This document shows positions 50,701 through 62,457 of a stretch of DNA of 64,000 nt, one piece after another; the stretch's first letter is position 1, and each line of letters begins with the position of its first letter. The notes below the pieces were generated by a model that was given only the letters and a program-made list of their open reading frames with translations, was not told the DNA's origin and did no database searches. The stretch is taken from positions 30,232,401 to 30,296,400 of the forward strand of contig NC_087067.1 in NCBI RefSeq assembly GCF_963678635.1, in the 5' to 3' direction. Made by a program: the position numbers and the translations under genes. The DNA is from Symsagittifera roscoffensis. Taxonomy: Eukaryota; Xenacoelomorpha; Acoela; Convolutidae.

Positions 50701-53700
50701 GAAAGAAAGAGTATCCAGGTAATTTCTCTCCTGTTAATTTTGAGTTGAACTGTCTGCCCTTGCAAAACCTCTAAATGCTTTAATTAATAACAGCCTCTAA
50801 AATTGTTATCATATTTGCTTCTTTATATTGCATAGGAAATAATTGGTTTTGTTAAATATCCCTACCGTATAAAGGAAAACATGATGAATGATTCTTTATG
50901 AACATCGTTAAATTGGAACGTTCAAAAAATGTTAAGAGTGTATGTATTTGCGTTAGATAAAGAGCAATGCCAGGAAAGTTTCGATCCAAACTCTAAATTG
51001 AGATCAAAATTCAAAAATTTGTATTTAACATGCTGAACACGAGTTTTACAGAATATGGACTTGAATGAAACATGAAAATAGAAAAAATTGCTATGCCCAC
51101 ATTGGCTGATAACTAAACCCAAAAAGAATATTTTGTACTTTATTTACCATTTTTCAAATGTGACCACGTGACTTGGGTGTATGTGTGCAGGGCAGGGTAC
51201 AACGAGGGTGGAGGAGGAGGAGATGGTGGTGAAGTATGAGTTGATGGACGGGTCCCCAGTGAAGGGGGAGACCATCCCCATCCGCCTGTTCCTCATTCCC
51301 CTCGCACTCACCCCCACCTTCAGAGACATCTCCAAGAAGTTTTCAGTCTCCTACTTCATCAACCTAGTACTCATAGACGAAGACGAACGCAGGTAAAAAA
51401 CGAAAGAGCTAGAGTTAGAATAGTGTGGACAATTTTCAATGTGAAAGAAGTCGGTTTCCTACTTGTAATCTAGTATCTTGTAATCGAGAACTAAACTTTT
51501 TTTCCGTAAACAACTTTTCTTTTTTTTTTTCTGCTCATTTCTGACATGCTCAAATGCTGGCACTCTATTTCTTGAACATTCAAATAAAACCACTGTTTAG
51601 TTCATATGGGGTAAGAATTACTTTTTCGAAAATAATAATAGAAAAAATGTTAATTTTGTTTTTGGATTTTGGTTTTCATCCTAATTTTTGTCGGCGGATT
51701 TTTAGTTTTTTTTTCAAACGCAATTTTTATTTTGTGGTTAGATTTTCAAGCGGTTCTTTTTCAAAGCTGGGATTTTGAAATTTTTGATTCAAACATTTCT
51801 TACCATACCATAATTGAAAGTTACTCAATTGGTTGCAAATTTACCAACTCTGCTAATTAATAATTTTATATATATTTTTTGATACAACGGGTTCGGCGTA
51901 TGTTATATCGGTCAAGTGCTTTTGCCTGTCCCAGAAAGTTTGGGCCGTAAATTTTAACTTGAAAGTTTCAAAACTTGAAGATTTTTTATGTCTACTGTTT
52001 CGTTTTTGCTTAACTAGTCTCGTCCTAAGTTTTTTAAAACTTATTTGCCGCTCGGTCCTTGATTCTCAATGCTTGTTAGAGCTGTATATGATCATCGTCC
52101 GATACGAAGCTCTGAAATTTTTGTATATGAGTTTTTTCGACTTGTTTCAAGTTATTTTTTCAGCTTAATTTTTCAATTATTTATGATGCAATGTTCTAAT
52201 TGTATCGCAATGTTTACAATTTTTTGTCTAATTTCGTTTTCAGCCTAAGAGGGTTGACCCGTTTTTTTGTCTTAGTTGCCGATCGGCCATTGCTTTCAAT
52301 GCTTGTAAGGCTGTTCATGAAGATCGTCCGATACAATGGTATGAGACTTTTGGAGATAGTTTTTTGAACTTCTAAGTTATATTTTCCATTGAATGTTTTT
52401 TGAAGAAATTACTTCCTTTTTTATTCAGTATCTTGTAATGCAAATATTTAAATGTATCGCAAGTCAATTAATGTTGGTGGTTTTCAAGGGCGAGTTGTTT
52501 TAAATGCTTTTGCCTGTTTTAAGGGTTTTAAGCTTACTTAAAAATTCTCTAGTTTAAACATTTTTATTTCTGCAGTTTCGTTTTCGGCTTAACGAGGGTC
52601 GACACATTTTTTTTGCTATAGTTGCTGTTCGGTCATTGGTTCCCAATGCTTGTTAAAGCTTCTTATGGGCATAGTCGGAGACAAAGGTGTGAAACTTTTG
52701 TATTTAGAGTTCTTCCGACTTTTTTCTAAGCTTAATTTTAATTTCAAAAAGGCTTCTCTTTTTTTTTAAAATTTTGTAGTACAATGTTCTTATTGTATCG
52801 CAAGGGTTGTGAAGCTCCGCTTTGGCTCTGTGTTAAACTTCACATTTAAGTTGTAACAAGTGGTTTACAAGCTTGTATACGGATGCCAAAAATATATAAT
52901 TTGGATTATAAGAGCTTGCTCAATTTGTTTCAACACGTTTTGCGTCAACAAATGTTTTTCTCGTAAATAGTATGTGAAAAAAACGGTTAAAAATTTAAGT
53001 TCGCTTTTGGAATATTTTATGCTGGGTGCGTTCAATAAATTGATGTGTCAGTAAGTTTTTAAGATCAGAACTGATTTACGTAATAGTTTCATCAATTGCG
53101 GAATTAAAGTTTTTCAGAAGTGTTTTTCCCGGAGCGAAAACACTCATTTTAAAATTCTGAGGTTCGTGACAAGATTATTTATTTTATGTTTTTCATAATT
53201 TTTATCACGTGAGAATGTTGTGCAATTTAATTAAGTGCAGAGGTACGGACCATGCGTGAGACAACAAAGGCGTGTGTTTCAGCCCAATTGGGACCTGTTC
53301 TTTTTGCTATGTAGAAATTTGAATGTTTAAGAGGCGATGAAAATAGTTTGTGATGATTTTTGTCTTTTTTTCCAGAAAATGTCTTAAAGTTTGTTCAGGC
53401 TGATTTTTCTCGTGGTTTGAATTTAGATTTCTTTTTAAGTTCAGTTCATTTTATTTGTTTACACTTGCGAAGCTAGTGAATCAGTACGAACCTTCTTTTT
53501 TTCCAACCTAAATCGCAAATATTGGTGCCAATTTTAGGGCACCTTCACAGCTTTGACATTCGAATAGTAATAAGTTTATGCATTTTTTAATTCATCAAAT
53601 GAACCGAAAAAAGTGATGTTTCAAACAACAGAACAATAAAGAAAACTCGATGTCAGATATTTTTTAGCTCAATATATCTAGCATTTTTTTTGAAATACAT

Positions 53701-56700
53701 AGTTCATACGTAATGTGGCTTTATGCTTTGCGGTTGTTACATGAAGAGTAAGTGTGGATGCCTTCAGGTTGTTTTATTCCAAATTATTTGTACTTGGTGC
53801 CTATTTTGCTGAATGGCATTGGCAATTTATTTGCACATGTAGCTGCTGTATTCGTGACTAGTGTTTGTCGGTTGTTAAATTTGCGTGGCTGAGTGGATAG
53901 TGCGTGAGACTCAAAACTTTTTGGCTGCATTAGGTCGCAGATTCGAATCCTACAGGAGCCGATCTTTTGCTGATTCGAGGCTTTTTTCTACTTTTTCTTA
54001 TTTCATTTAATAGAGCTGCTTTTTGGCCGTGTTCTCGCAAGTGTTTGCGAAGCGTATCTTCGTCTCTGTATAAAAGTAAGGCAAACCCCACTGTCGAACA
54101 ACACATGTGTAAAGGTCACGAAAAATATGATCGACTTCTAGCTTCGAAAACGGAGTTCAATTTTCAGATTTCCAGCAAAATCCAAATTTTAAATAATGAT
54201 CCAGTTTTCTGAAATTTTAGCTAAAAGTTGCCGGTCATTAATTACTCAAGAATTTCAAAGAACTTTAAGGGCATCTATTTTTTTCTTTCAAAAATTGCAA
54301 TTTTCAATTTCTTCAGAAACAAGTTCATTGCCTCTTTTTCAACTGTCTGTTGGCTATATTTTCTTTTTTCCTAATGGTGCAGATAATTGAGTTAAAAACA
54401 TCACCTATTTTTTGGTATTTTTCTGCCCGTAATCATAGTATTTTACAGAGCAATACACAGAAGGCGTAGTAGTTCTATTCGGATTTTTGAGAGATATTTT
54501 TTGAGTTAATGTCGGTTTGCTTTTTGGCATTGTTTCTAAGATGAGGTTTTTCTCCACGTGCTCATCTTAAGCCGACTAATATACTGGGGGAATGACCGAG
54601 GTTTGGGAAGTATTGTATCGGTTTGGGAAATATGTCTTCTGCCAAAAGGAAGGCAAATTCCAGAATCAAACAGCAAAAGTTTCGGCTCTTTTTCCTTCCT
54701 CCCACCTTTTAACAAGTAACAATATCAGACAGAATACTTTCAATCATGTCTTTTCTTTTGTTTCTTTGTCGCCACATAATTTCACATAGGCATCTATCTA
54801 GCATTGAACGATTCTCCCCAAATTTCCTGTGTCTATGGTCCAGTTTTTGGATCCTTGAAGTTTTGACTTTGGTTTGCAGTCAGATGATTTGATTCCTTTT
54901 CCGGTTTTTCAGCAATTTTTGAATAACTTTTCCATTCATCAGAAATAATCTGAGTTGTTTTTTGAATTGATGATTCAATAATTGGAATCAATTTTTCTTT
55001 CCTTCGGTTAGATACGGCCTATAGAAAAAGTTCACCCGTTTCCCTACAGCTTCCGCCAAAATTCTATTGCTCTTTGACAGCATGGCCTCGATTATACTTT
55101 CTTTTTGTAAAAAAGACTCTCGTGTATCTCTACAGTTTTGTGAACTCCGCCAATTTTCAAATGATTAGCCAACAATGCTTGAGTACATAATTCTTTTTCG
55201 AAAATCCTCTCTGTAGAAGATATTTCTAACTATTATGACAAAATGCAACATTTGTGTACTCATTCATCCAACAGTAAATAAATAAAATGAATTTGCCGTA
55301 GGATAGATGTGCCCCATGAAACCAGGTGGCGCTTTTCAGTTTGCGCTAACAGTTTTCTAACTGAGAAATGGTTGATGTTACATGTAGATATATGCTGTAT
55401 TAAATGTGGATCTGAAATGAAATTACATTTAACTGACAAGGAATATAGATGGCGTTGTAATACAAAAAGTGCAGACATCTATATTTCTTGTCAGTTACAT
55501 GTAATTTACAGATCCACATTTAATACAGCATATATCTACATATAACAATCCTTTCTCAGTTAGATAACTGTTAGCGTCAGTTTGATCTTGTAGAATATTT
55601 TTTAACTTTATCAAAATATTTTTGGAATTTATTCAAAAAATTAGAACGCAGAAAGTTGGAAAAATAGCGCTTCCGGTTTCTTAGACAACATCGTATGAAA
55701 ATAAGATTCAAGGTTGATGCTAATTTGAATAAAGAAAACTCAGGTTTAATACAAAAGCCTATTATGAAATACACTCTTCACGCAATAAAATAAAAAAGAT
55801 GGGGGTGCAATAGGAAAAAGCCAGTGTAAAGGTCACGATAAAGAGTGATCGACTTCTAGTTTCGAAAGTGGATATTAGTGTTCAGATTTCCCAGCGGGAG
55901 TGAATTTGTACATACTAAACCAGTTTTCTCAAATAGGATTTTTGAAAGTACTAATCATGAATTGTTCTTGAAATTCAAAGAGCCTAAACTGCCTAAATTC
56001 TTCTTTTGATTTCAATATCTATTTTTTTTGTCTGTTTCTGTGCGTTAATTGACTCTTTTCAACTGTCTGTTGGTTATACCTTCTTCAATGGCTCAATAAA
56101 TATATCTATACTATATTTTCATGCGTGTGACCGCTATCGCGCCATATTTTAGCTTTTAAATCTTGTACGATTAATAAAAGATTTTTTGCACTTTTCAATT
56201 TTATTGCATATTGCAATGCTTAAGAGATTTTTTTTGATCCCCTGTCTATGATAGCTAATCCTTCTTTGCATGATGTTACGGGCGCTTTACGTTTAAACGA
56301 GTTTGAAATTAGTTACCCTATGAAAGAGTGCTGTCAGCGTTGTCCCAGGGGTTGCGAAGTAGGCTTAAAATATGAAAACCTAAATCTTTTTAGTTTCCGA
56401 GATGTGACGTGTTTTTAGAAAAGAAGTAACCTAAAAAACATCATGTCTCGGAAGCTAAAAAGATTCAAGCAGACATTTTTGGAGGCAAATTTTGCAACCC
56501 TCGAAATAGTACTCTGACAGAAGCCCACTATAGGGCTTGGGATTGCAACTGTTGTCAAGTGTTTTAGGTCTAGGATTTGAAAAATCATTTATAAAAAAAC
56601 TGAAAAAACGTCATATCTCGGAATCAAGGATTTGAGCAGGCGTTTTTGGAGGCAAGGTTTGCAACCCATGACAGTACCCTTGAAAACCACAGTGTAGGAT

Positions 56701-58397
56701 GCCGAGTTTCAAATTACGTCAAATGTGAGTTTTAAATCTGAGATTTAAAAAAAAAACCTTAAATTTAAAACACTGGACAAAGTTTGAAATTCCGAAGCCT
56801 TTAATGCTGTTCTATCTGGGTGTTTTCCGGAGTTGTAAGTCTTGCCTCCTATCATGACTGCTCAAAATACTTAAGCTACCGAGATATTAGGTTTTTATGA
56901 TTTTTAAACATTTGAAAATTTCTTTAAGTTTGAAATTGTCGACTTGTAGCGGTGCGATATCAGGTTAATACTCCTAACGGTTTCAGATATGGCCCAAATA
57001 ATCTGATTGCTCAAACCTTCTTATTGTTCCAGATATGACGCTTTTTGATTTAGGAAAAAATATTTTTAAAAAAATCTCCGAAAATTGACAGAAAAAAAGC
57101 TGATTTTTCGTTCAATATTTGAACTTTTTGACCCAATGGTGGTGTGATGTGAAGTTTCGCACAGAGGTTGCAGCTGTGGGCTCTTAGTTTGACTGTTCAA
57201 TTCTTTTTCTTTTGCTCAATTCTCTCAGATGCAATCAGCCATTCATACATCCGACTAGCCATCCCTCCATTTAGCTATCCTACCAACTAGCAATCCATCT
57301 ATCAAGCCATAAACCCATTGATCAAGCCTTATTCAATCAGGCGATCCATACAATTAGCCATTAATCCATCAAGCCACCCATCTATCGAGCCCTCCATGCA
57401 ACCATCCCTCCGCACACTCATCGATCCATCAAGCCACTTATTCTTCAACCGATCCATCCATCTAGCCATTAATCTATCCAACTGGCCAATTATTCATCAA
57501 TCGGCAAATCCATCTAGCCATGCATCCAGCAAGCCATCTGTTCGGCCATGCATCAAGGTATTCAATCATCAAACGATCCATTCGTCACTCAAACCATGTA
57601 TCACTCCAACCATTCATCCAACTGGCGTCTAGCCATCTATCTAGACAGACATAAATGCGTCCATCTAGTCGTGCCTTCAGTCCATCCTTTCAATAAATCA
57701 GCCGGTGGTTGAAACATCTATTGTTCCATTCAGCCATCCTTACAACCGGCTAAACATCTATGCATGCAACCCATTTTTCTCTTAGAGATAAGCGTTGTCG
57801 TTTTTCAGGAGCAGCTTTATTTGCAGGGGGTCTGCTAGTCTAGTTTGAAAGTTTGCACTGCCGAAAGATGCAGGAAATGGTTTTCGTTGATGCTTTTATG
57901 AAATATCGATCCTTATTTTATTTTATTTGTTAGTTTCTGTGCTAAATTGAGCAGCTTAGCTACCAGTCTATTGTTGTTTTAAAAATGTTTATTGCGAATC
58001 TACCAAATAGCCATCTTTCCGTCCCGGCCATGATGGGGTTGACGATGGTGATTATATTGATTTTCTATATAGGTACTTCAAGCAACAGGAGATAACTCTC
58101 TACAGGAAAACCGACAAGGCTTTTTCACATCTAACTAGTGCTGCTGGTGCCCTCTCCACCGAAGACAGCAAGCGGTCGGCAGTTCAAAATGCCATGAGTA
58201 ATGGGAGGGCCACTTTCCAGCCCAACAACACCAACGCCGCCTCAATACATAATCATCACTATTCCTCCTCTAATTATTCACCTCAAGTCAACGGAGACGT
58301 CGGCTCAGTGCCCCCAGTAGCTTCTGAGAGGTCGCCAAAAACAACATCAAAGAAAGGCAATAGCAGTGAATTGACAAGTGACGGAGATATGACTTGA
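47784..58397 (+). CDS. VPS26: Retromer subunit VPS26 (three coding exons, 392 aa)
   Basis: VPS26 is the arrestin-fold subunit of the retromer cargo-recognition complex. It binds VPS35 and recycles membrane proteins from endosomes to the Golgi or cell surface. Exons: 47784-48435, 51191-51392 and 58073-58397, all GT-AG, frame kept throughout (1179 bases). The N-lobe carries [46 protein letters not shown] and [13 protein letters not shown]. The linker has the hallmark [20 protein letters not shown] followed by [12 protein letters not shown]. The C-lobe has [40 protein letters not shown] and YFKQQEI. The last 95 residues are Ser/Asn/Thr-rich and diverge, somewhat longer than in vertebrate VPS26A/B. 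An 11-base gap from an upstream AG to the ATG implies a 5' UTR intron or trans-splicing. Introns are 2.8 and 6.7 kb and full of repeats. Confidence 0.96.
49441..49555 (+). repeat. tRNA-derived SINE-like copy 1 (VPS26 intron 1)
   Basis: An A-box-like TAGCTTGATGGTTCA and a B-box-like GAGTTCGATTCCA (49513-49525) are followed by GTTGAGACCTG and a T-rich tail. The segment CATGCTTGAGACGACAAAG recurs, altered, in copy 2. It lacks tRNA pairing, so it is a SINE remnant rather than a tRNA gene. Confidence 0.5.
50250..52835 (+). repeat. Four diverged copies of a roughly 300-bp repeat across VPS26 introns
   Basis: Copies lie at about 50250-50520, 51890-52215, 52240-52470 and 52575-52835. Each has TTCGGCTTA-like sequence, then TTGCCG(A/C)TCGGTCATTG, CAATGCTTGTTAAGGCTG, ATCGTCCGATACAAAGGTAT, a T-rich patch and a terminal TTGTATCGCAAG...GCGAAGCTCC block. 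The end block also occurs alone near 49715 and 54035. The first copy is in intron 1, the others in intron 2. Old dispersed family, not identified. Confidence 0.65.
53240..53325 (+). repeat. tRNA-derived SINE-like copy 2 (decayed)
   Basis: CCATGCGTGAGACAACAAAG followed by AATTGGGACCTGTTCTTTTT matches copy 1 from its middle to its tail. The B box is degraded. Confidence 0.45.
53880..53985 (+). repeat. tRNA-derived SINE-like copy 3
   Basis: A box TGGCTGAGTGG (53886-53896) and B box AGATTCGAATCC (53939-53950) are at tRNA-like spacing, followed by GGAGCCGATCTTTTGC. The two ends do not pair as an acceptor stem, which argues for a SINE or tRNA pseudogene. Confidence 0.5.
55344..55576. mobile_element. 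Foldback MITE-like element with 8-bp target duplications
   Basis: Nearly perfect 107-base inverted arms (outer ends CGCTAACAG and CTGTTAGCG) surround a loop of about 20 bases. TCAGTTTG occurs at 55336-55343 and 55577-55584, directly abutting the arms, as an 8-bp target duplication. It carries no coding capacity. An 8-bp duplication fits hAT, P or Merlin-type transposases, but the ends do not clearly match one. Transcribed within the VPS26 pre-mRNA it would form a long hairpin. Confidence 0.85.
56330..56720 (+). repeat. Diverged tandem blocks in VPS26 intron 2
   Basis: Two units of about 180 bases share GTCTCGGAAGCTAAAAAGAT / ATATCTCGGAATCAAGGATT, then GAGCAGGCGTTTTTGGAGGC, AAGGTTTGCAACCC and a GTACTCTGACAG-like block. 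A third weaker unit precedes them near 56383. Confidence 0.6.
57230..57680 (+). repeat. Degenerate CCAT/CTAGCCATC-rich tandem repeat
   Basis: Units of about 12-16 bases built from ATCCATCTAGCC and AATCCATCAAGCC recur for about 450 bases with no strict period. This explains a chance 104-residue ORF (57318-57632). Confidence 0.75.
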
Positions 58398-60372
58398 GCG
58401 CAGCAAAGACAGCATTCGATTGAAGGAAAGAACTGAAATTTTTTCGACAGTTTTGGTTACGTAATTGATGTATTTTAAAGCATCTGATGTAAAATCTCGC
58501 TTTTCTTTTTTTTTAATGACCCATTCCTCACCATCTTTAATTAGAGGTAGCCAAAGCATTTTAAATGCAAGAAAGTGCAAATTGGTTCTTTTTGACGGGT
58601 CATCGTGAAAAGGATCTAATTGGAAAGAACCAATACAATGAATTGGATGGGTCACTGTTATGGGTATAGCGGCCAATGGCAAAACCATTTTGGGGATCAT
58701 AATTTTGCTGGTCCTTGCTTTGATTAATTATAGCTTTTCAAGTTGTAACTCGAAAGAAAGTTGAAATGATGCTGATCTATTAAGACTAATGCAAGGGTGC
58801 TTAATTACGATTTCATATGTTATTGTTTCGTTGCATTCGTTTCAAAGTGTGTCTTAATCTGTGATATGTTGAAAGTAAGTTATGAAAAAAAAAGTTGAAG
58901 GATGATTGCATCCCGATCAGATTCGATTTCCGTTCTTATCAGTGCCTGATTCACTCTTTGTCTCTCCCTCTCTCTCTCGCTTTCTCTCAATTGCGATGCC
59001 TGAAAGTTCAATCAAATTAAATTCAAGTCAATGAAGTTGTTTTCATTCATAATCTATTTTATTTAAATTACTATTTGCAGACGAAGTATATCTTTCCTAA
59101 GTTTGTTTTCAACTAGCCTGGCAGTTAAATGCCCTTTCGATATCTCGAAATGATACAAAACACCTGTTTTTTTCAGCGTGAGGCTTTAAAAACAGAAAAA
59201 AATGTGGGCAAACCTTAACTTAATTAAGGTTCATTGCTGCGACCGTGAATGCCGAATAAAACTTCAAATCTTTTCATGAAATTTCTCATTTTTTGCCTGC
59301 TATGGTTAGTTTTCACCATGGCTAACCATGAGTTTAATTATCTGAAGTTAAAGGTCTAGCTACCGGATATAAATGGATCGTGCGTACTCGGAACCGTTTT
59401 TTCGTAGTTATAGCTATTTTTTGACAAAAGAGTCTTAACAGATGTTTAAGCTCGAATATATTTATTTTTCACTCTTCACTTTGGTTTGTTTTCTAATATG
59501 GGTTTTAGCTTTTAGCGGAAAAAATGAAAATTGCTCCATTTTTCTCCAATTGGGTTAACTAAAGGGTTAATGAACGCATTTATCACTTAATACACGAGCG
59601 TAACGTCGTGTGATTTAAATGTGATATTTTTTGTTTTCAAAGTTATCGTAGTTTTAACTGTAGTTGTTGCCAAACGAATATTCAAGGATATAATTTTATT
59701 TGCTCTTTGATTTTCATTACGAGGCCAAACTGTGCGTTTTTTGATTTATTTTCTAACATTGGTTTGATAATAATTTCTAGATTTTTGCGGAATAAATGGC
59801 CCCTTGATGCAGATTTTTGACAATTGGGTTAGTTTTATGAAGGTTTAAGGAACGCATTGATTTATCACTTACTTGATAATTTTTAGTGTCAATGAAACTA
59901 CCGTTTTTTTCGGAAAAAGCGTGACAATTTGATCTCGCTCAGTTTTGATAATTTTCTGCTGTTTACTTTTTGATTTCTTGTTAAATTCAAGCAAATTTGC
60001 AAAATTGAGGATAAATTGCGCTCTTCAAATGGTAATAGCGCAAAAATCGAGTGATTTTAGTGTCATAAGAACAGAATTTTAAAATTTTGCAGCAGAATAC
60101 ACAAAATGATCAATTTATCCGGTTTTCTCAAACAGGATTAATTTATTTTAATTTAAGAGAGCAAGTGACTTTCAATCAGTAATTTTTCACTCAAACAATT
60201 TTAACGAATCTGTTGGAAAATGGACATGCTTTTTTTGGAACCCAATTACTTTCGAGGCCAATTAGATGTTTATTTAGAAGAGTATTATTATACAGACAGG
60301 TAAACAATAAACCGCATGTACAAATCAAACCCACCAAGGATTATGCAAAAAGCTATGCAGCTTATCGAGACA
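58398..60372. other. 3' flank of VPS26 and intergenic DNA
   Basis: No gene is supported. It contains a CT-rich tract at about 58950-58990 and two diverged copies of an AATTGGGTTA...AACGCATTTATCACTT block near 59550 and 59830. The VPS26 polyadenylation site was not located with confidence. Confidence 0.5.
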
Positions 60373-62413
60373 TCAACCTGAAAAAACCTGTGACAGAAGT
60401 TGCAAGATAATAAAAAATAAATCTATAAGATCTCCATTATCTTTAAGAAACAATAAAAACAAGTTTTTGAAATACCCATTTAGTTGATGCTCAGTTAATT
60501 GGCTTAGATTATCTGGTATCAGCTCGTTTGATTTCAAAAAATTATAACATTTAAGAGACACATTTTTCCATGAACGCTGCATTATTTGTGTTCTAGTTTT
60601 CATGCTTGGTAAAGTTTTTGCCACAGATGCCCGAGTAACCCGACGATTATTTAGAGATCCCAAATTAAAAGTTTCAAGGGGAGTTTTACCACGAAGTTGA
60701 TTAAAAATTTCTTTGAATATTTGTCTGAAATATAAGTCAAAAACGGTTTCAATCTCAAACGAATAAAGGATATATGAAGCATGATCAAATTTTCTCTTGA
60801 AACAAATAGTTTTAAAAATACGTTTTTGCATCACAAATGTTTTTTCTAATAGTCTTTTTGGTGTTGCACCAAATGCAATTAAACCGTGCGAAATGATTGG
60901 CTTTGCATAGCAGTTATAAAATTTAACAGCACATTTTTCGAGAAATAGTTTCTACTCTTGATTAGTAAACCGTTAAGTTTAGCTAATTTACCACAAATAT
61001 TATTAAATGACTTTCAAATTTGAGTCTGTTGTCCATTTGAATTCCTAATTACCTAAAATCAGAAACCTCGGCGAGTATATTAATCCCAAAAGAAAATTTT
61101 TCATTTAAGTTATCCCGTCCAAATTTCATTATTTTGCACTTCTTTTTGATTTATGAGCAGTTTGTTATTGTTGCACCAATTACAAATTTTATTTTTTTCT
61201 GTCTGGAATTTCGTTTTCAATGCAAATTTTTCAGCATCAACTACCGTTGTATCATCTGCAAATAATGTTAGTTTAACGTTGCTGGCCGATGGCATATCAT
61301 TTATGTATAAAAGGAACAAATGGCCACAAAACTGAACCTTGAGGAACACCTTTTGTACATTCTCGCATATTCGAGACCGATTGATTTCTCATGTAAGATA
61401 GTTTGTCATTAATTTGTGAATTTTCCCTCTGAACCAATATTGATAAAGTTTGTCAAGCAAAATTTTCCATCAACTGTATCAAATGCTTTTTTCAAATCAA
61501 TAAAGCAGGAGTAGCCAATTTTTTTATTATCAATTGATTCGCGAAAAAAGTCAGTAATGGACAAAATGGCATAAGTACAGGAATGATTACTTCGAAAACC
61601 AAACTGATGCTTATCAATCAAGCTGTTTTCAGCGGCAAAATTGGATATACTTATGAAAATTAGTTTTTCAAAAAGTTTACTTATACAAGACAACAAACTA
61701 ATTGGACGGTAGTTATCGGGTTCAGTTTTAACGCCATTTTTATGCAATGGTAAAATTTGTGCAATTTTGAGAAAATTAGGAAAACTCTCTTTTTTGAAGC
61801 AGATATTGAAAAAATGCGCTAAATGGTCAGCCAGCACCGGAGCAGAAATTTTTGCCATTTTACTACATCCCATCATGACCAGTAGAGTTTTTATCGTTCA
61901 AATTTGTAATTTCATTTAATATCTCATATCAATTGGTATCATATATAACGAACGTGTTTTTAATAACTGAAAAATTTGATCTATACATGTTTTGTTTGAA
62001 GTTTTCTGTTAGTTTTTCTCCAATAGTAGCAAAGTGTTCATTGAAAACATAAACATCGAACGAAACAGTATTCACATTTTTTTACCACAGAGATCATTAA
62101 AAGCATCAAAAATTCCGGACGAGTTCTTCTTCCTCGTTATCATGTTATCATAGTATCGCCGTTTACTCTCCCTTATAGCCTTAATAACATTGTTCCTACA
62201 TGAGGTGAAATTATTTCTGTTTTCAATGGATGGTGTCTGAACCCACTTTTTGTATAACCCATTTTGGTTATTCATCTTTCTCCTAATTTTCTGATAAATC
62301 CATGGGTGGTTGTTTTTATTCTTTATTGGCTTTTTTGGGCAATAATTTGAAAATTCGTCAGTTAAGATTTGGGTCATTTCAATGATGTAAGGGTTAGGAT
62401 CATCATCATCAAT
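60373..62413 (-). pseudogene. LINE ORF2 remnant, copy 1
   Basis: Reading leftwards: FSNYCPKKPIKNKNNHPWI (pre-RT), ILPLHKNGVKTEPDNYRPIS, LLSCISKLFEKLI, HQFGFRSNHSCTYAI and CFIDLKKAFDTVDG (motif A, Asp). A damaged segment follows at 61350-61408, then LTLFADDTTVV (motif C) and, at 60834-60373, the C-terminal region (RGKTPLETFNLGSL, SMKTRTQIMQRSWK). Several stops and frame changes. No endonuclease domain. Jockey/CR1-like by motif style, and different in sequence from the fragments at 23230 and 44431. Confidence 0.85.
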
Positions 62414-62457
62414 TTGATATATTATTTATACTTGATGTACTTGATATATTATTTATA

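Noticed and set aside
53880-53965. Functional tRNA gene
   Set aside because: A and B boxes are present, but the ends do not pair into an acceptor stem and related copies exist; SINE is a better reading.
57318-57632. 104-residue Pro/Ser/Ile ORF
   Set aside because: Created by the degenerate CCAT-type tandem repeat.
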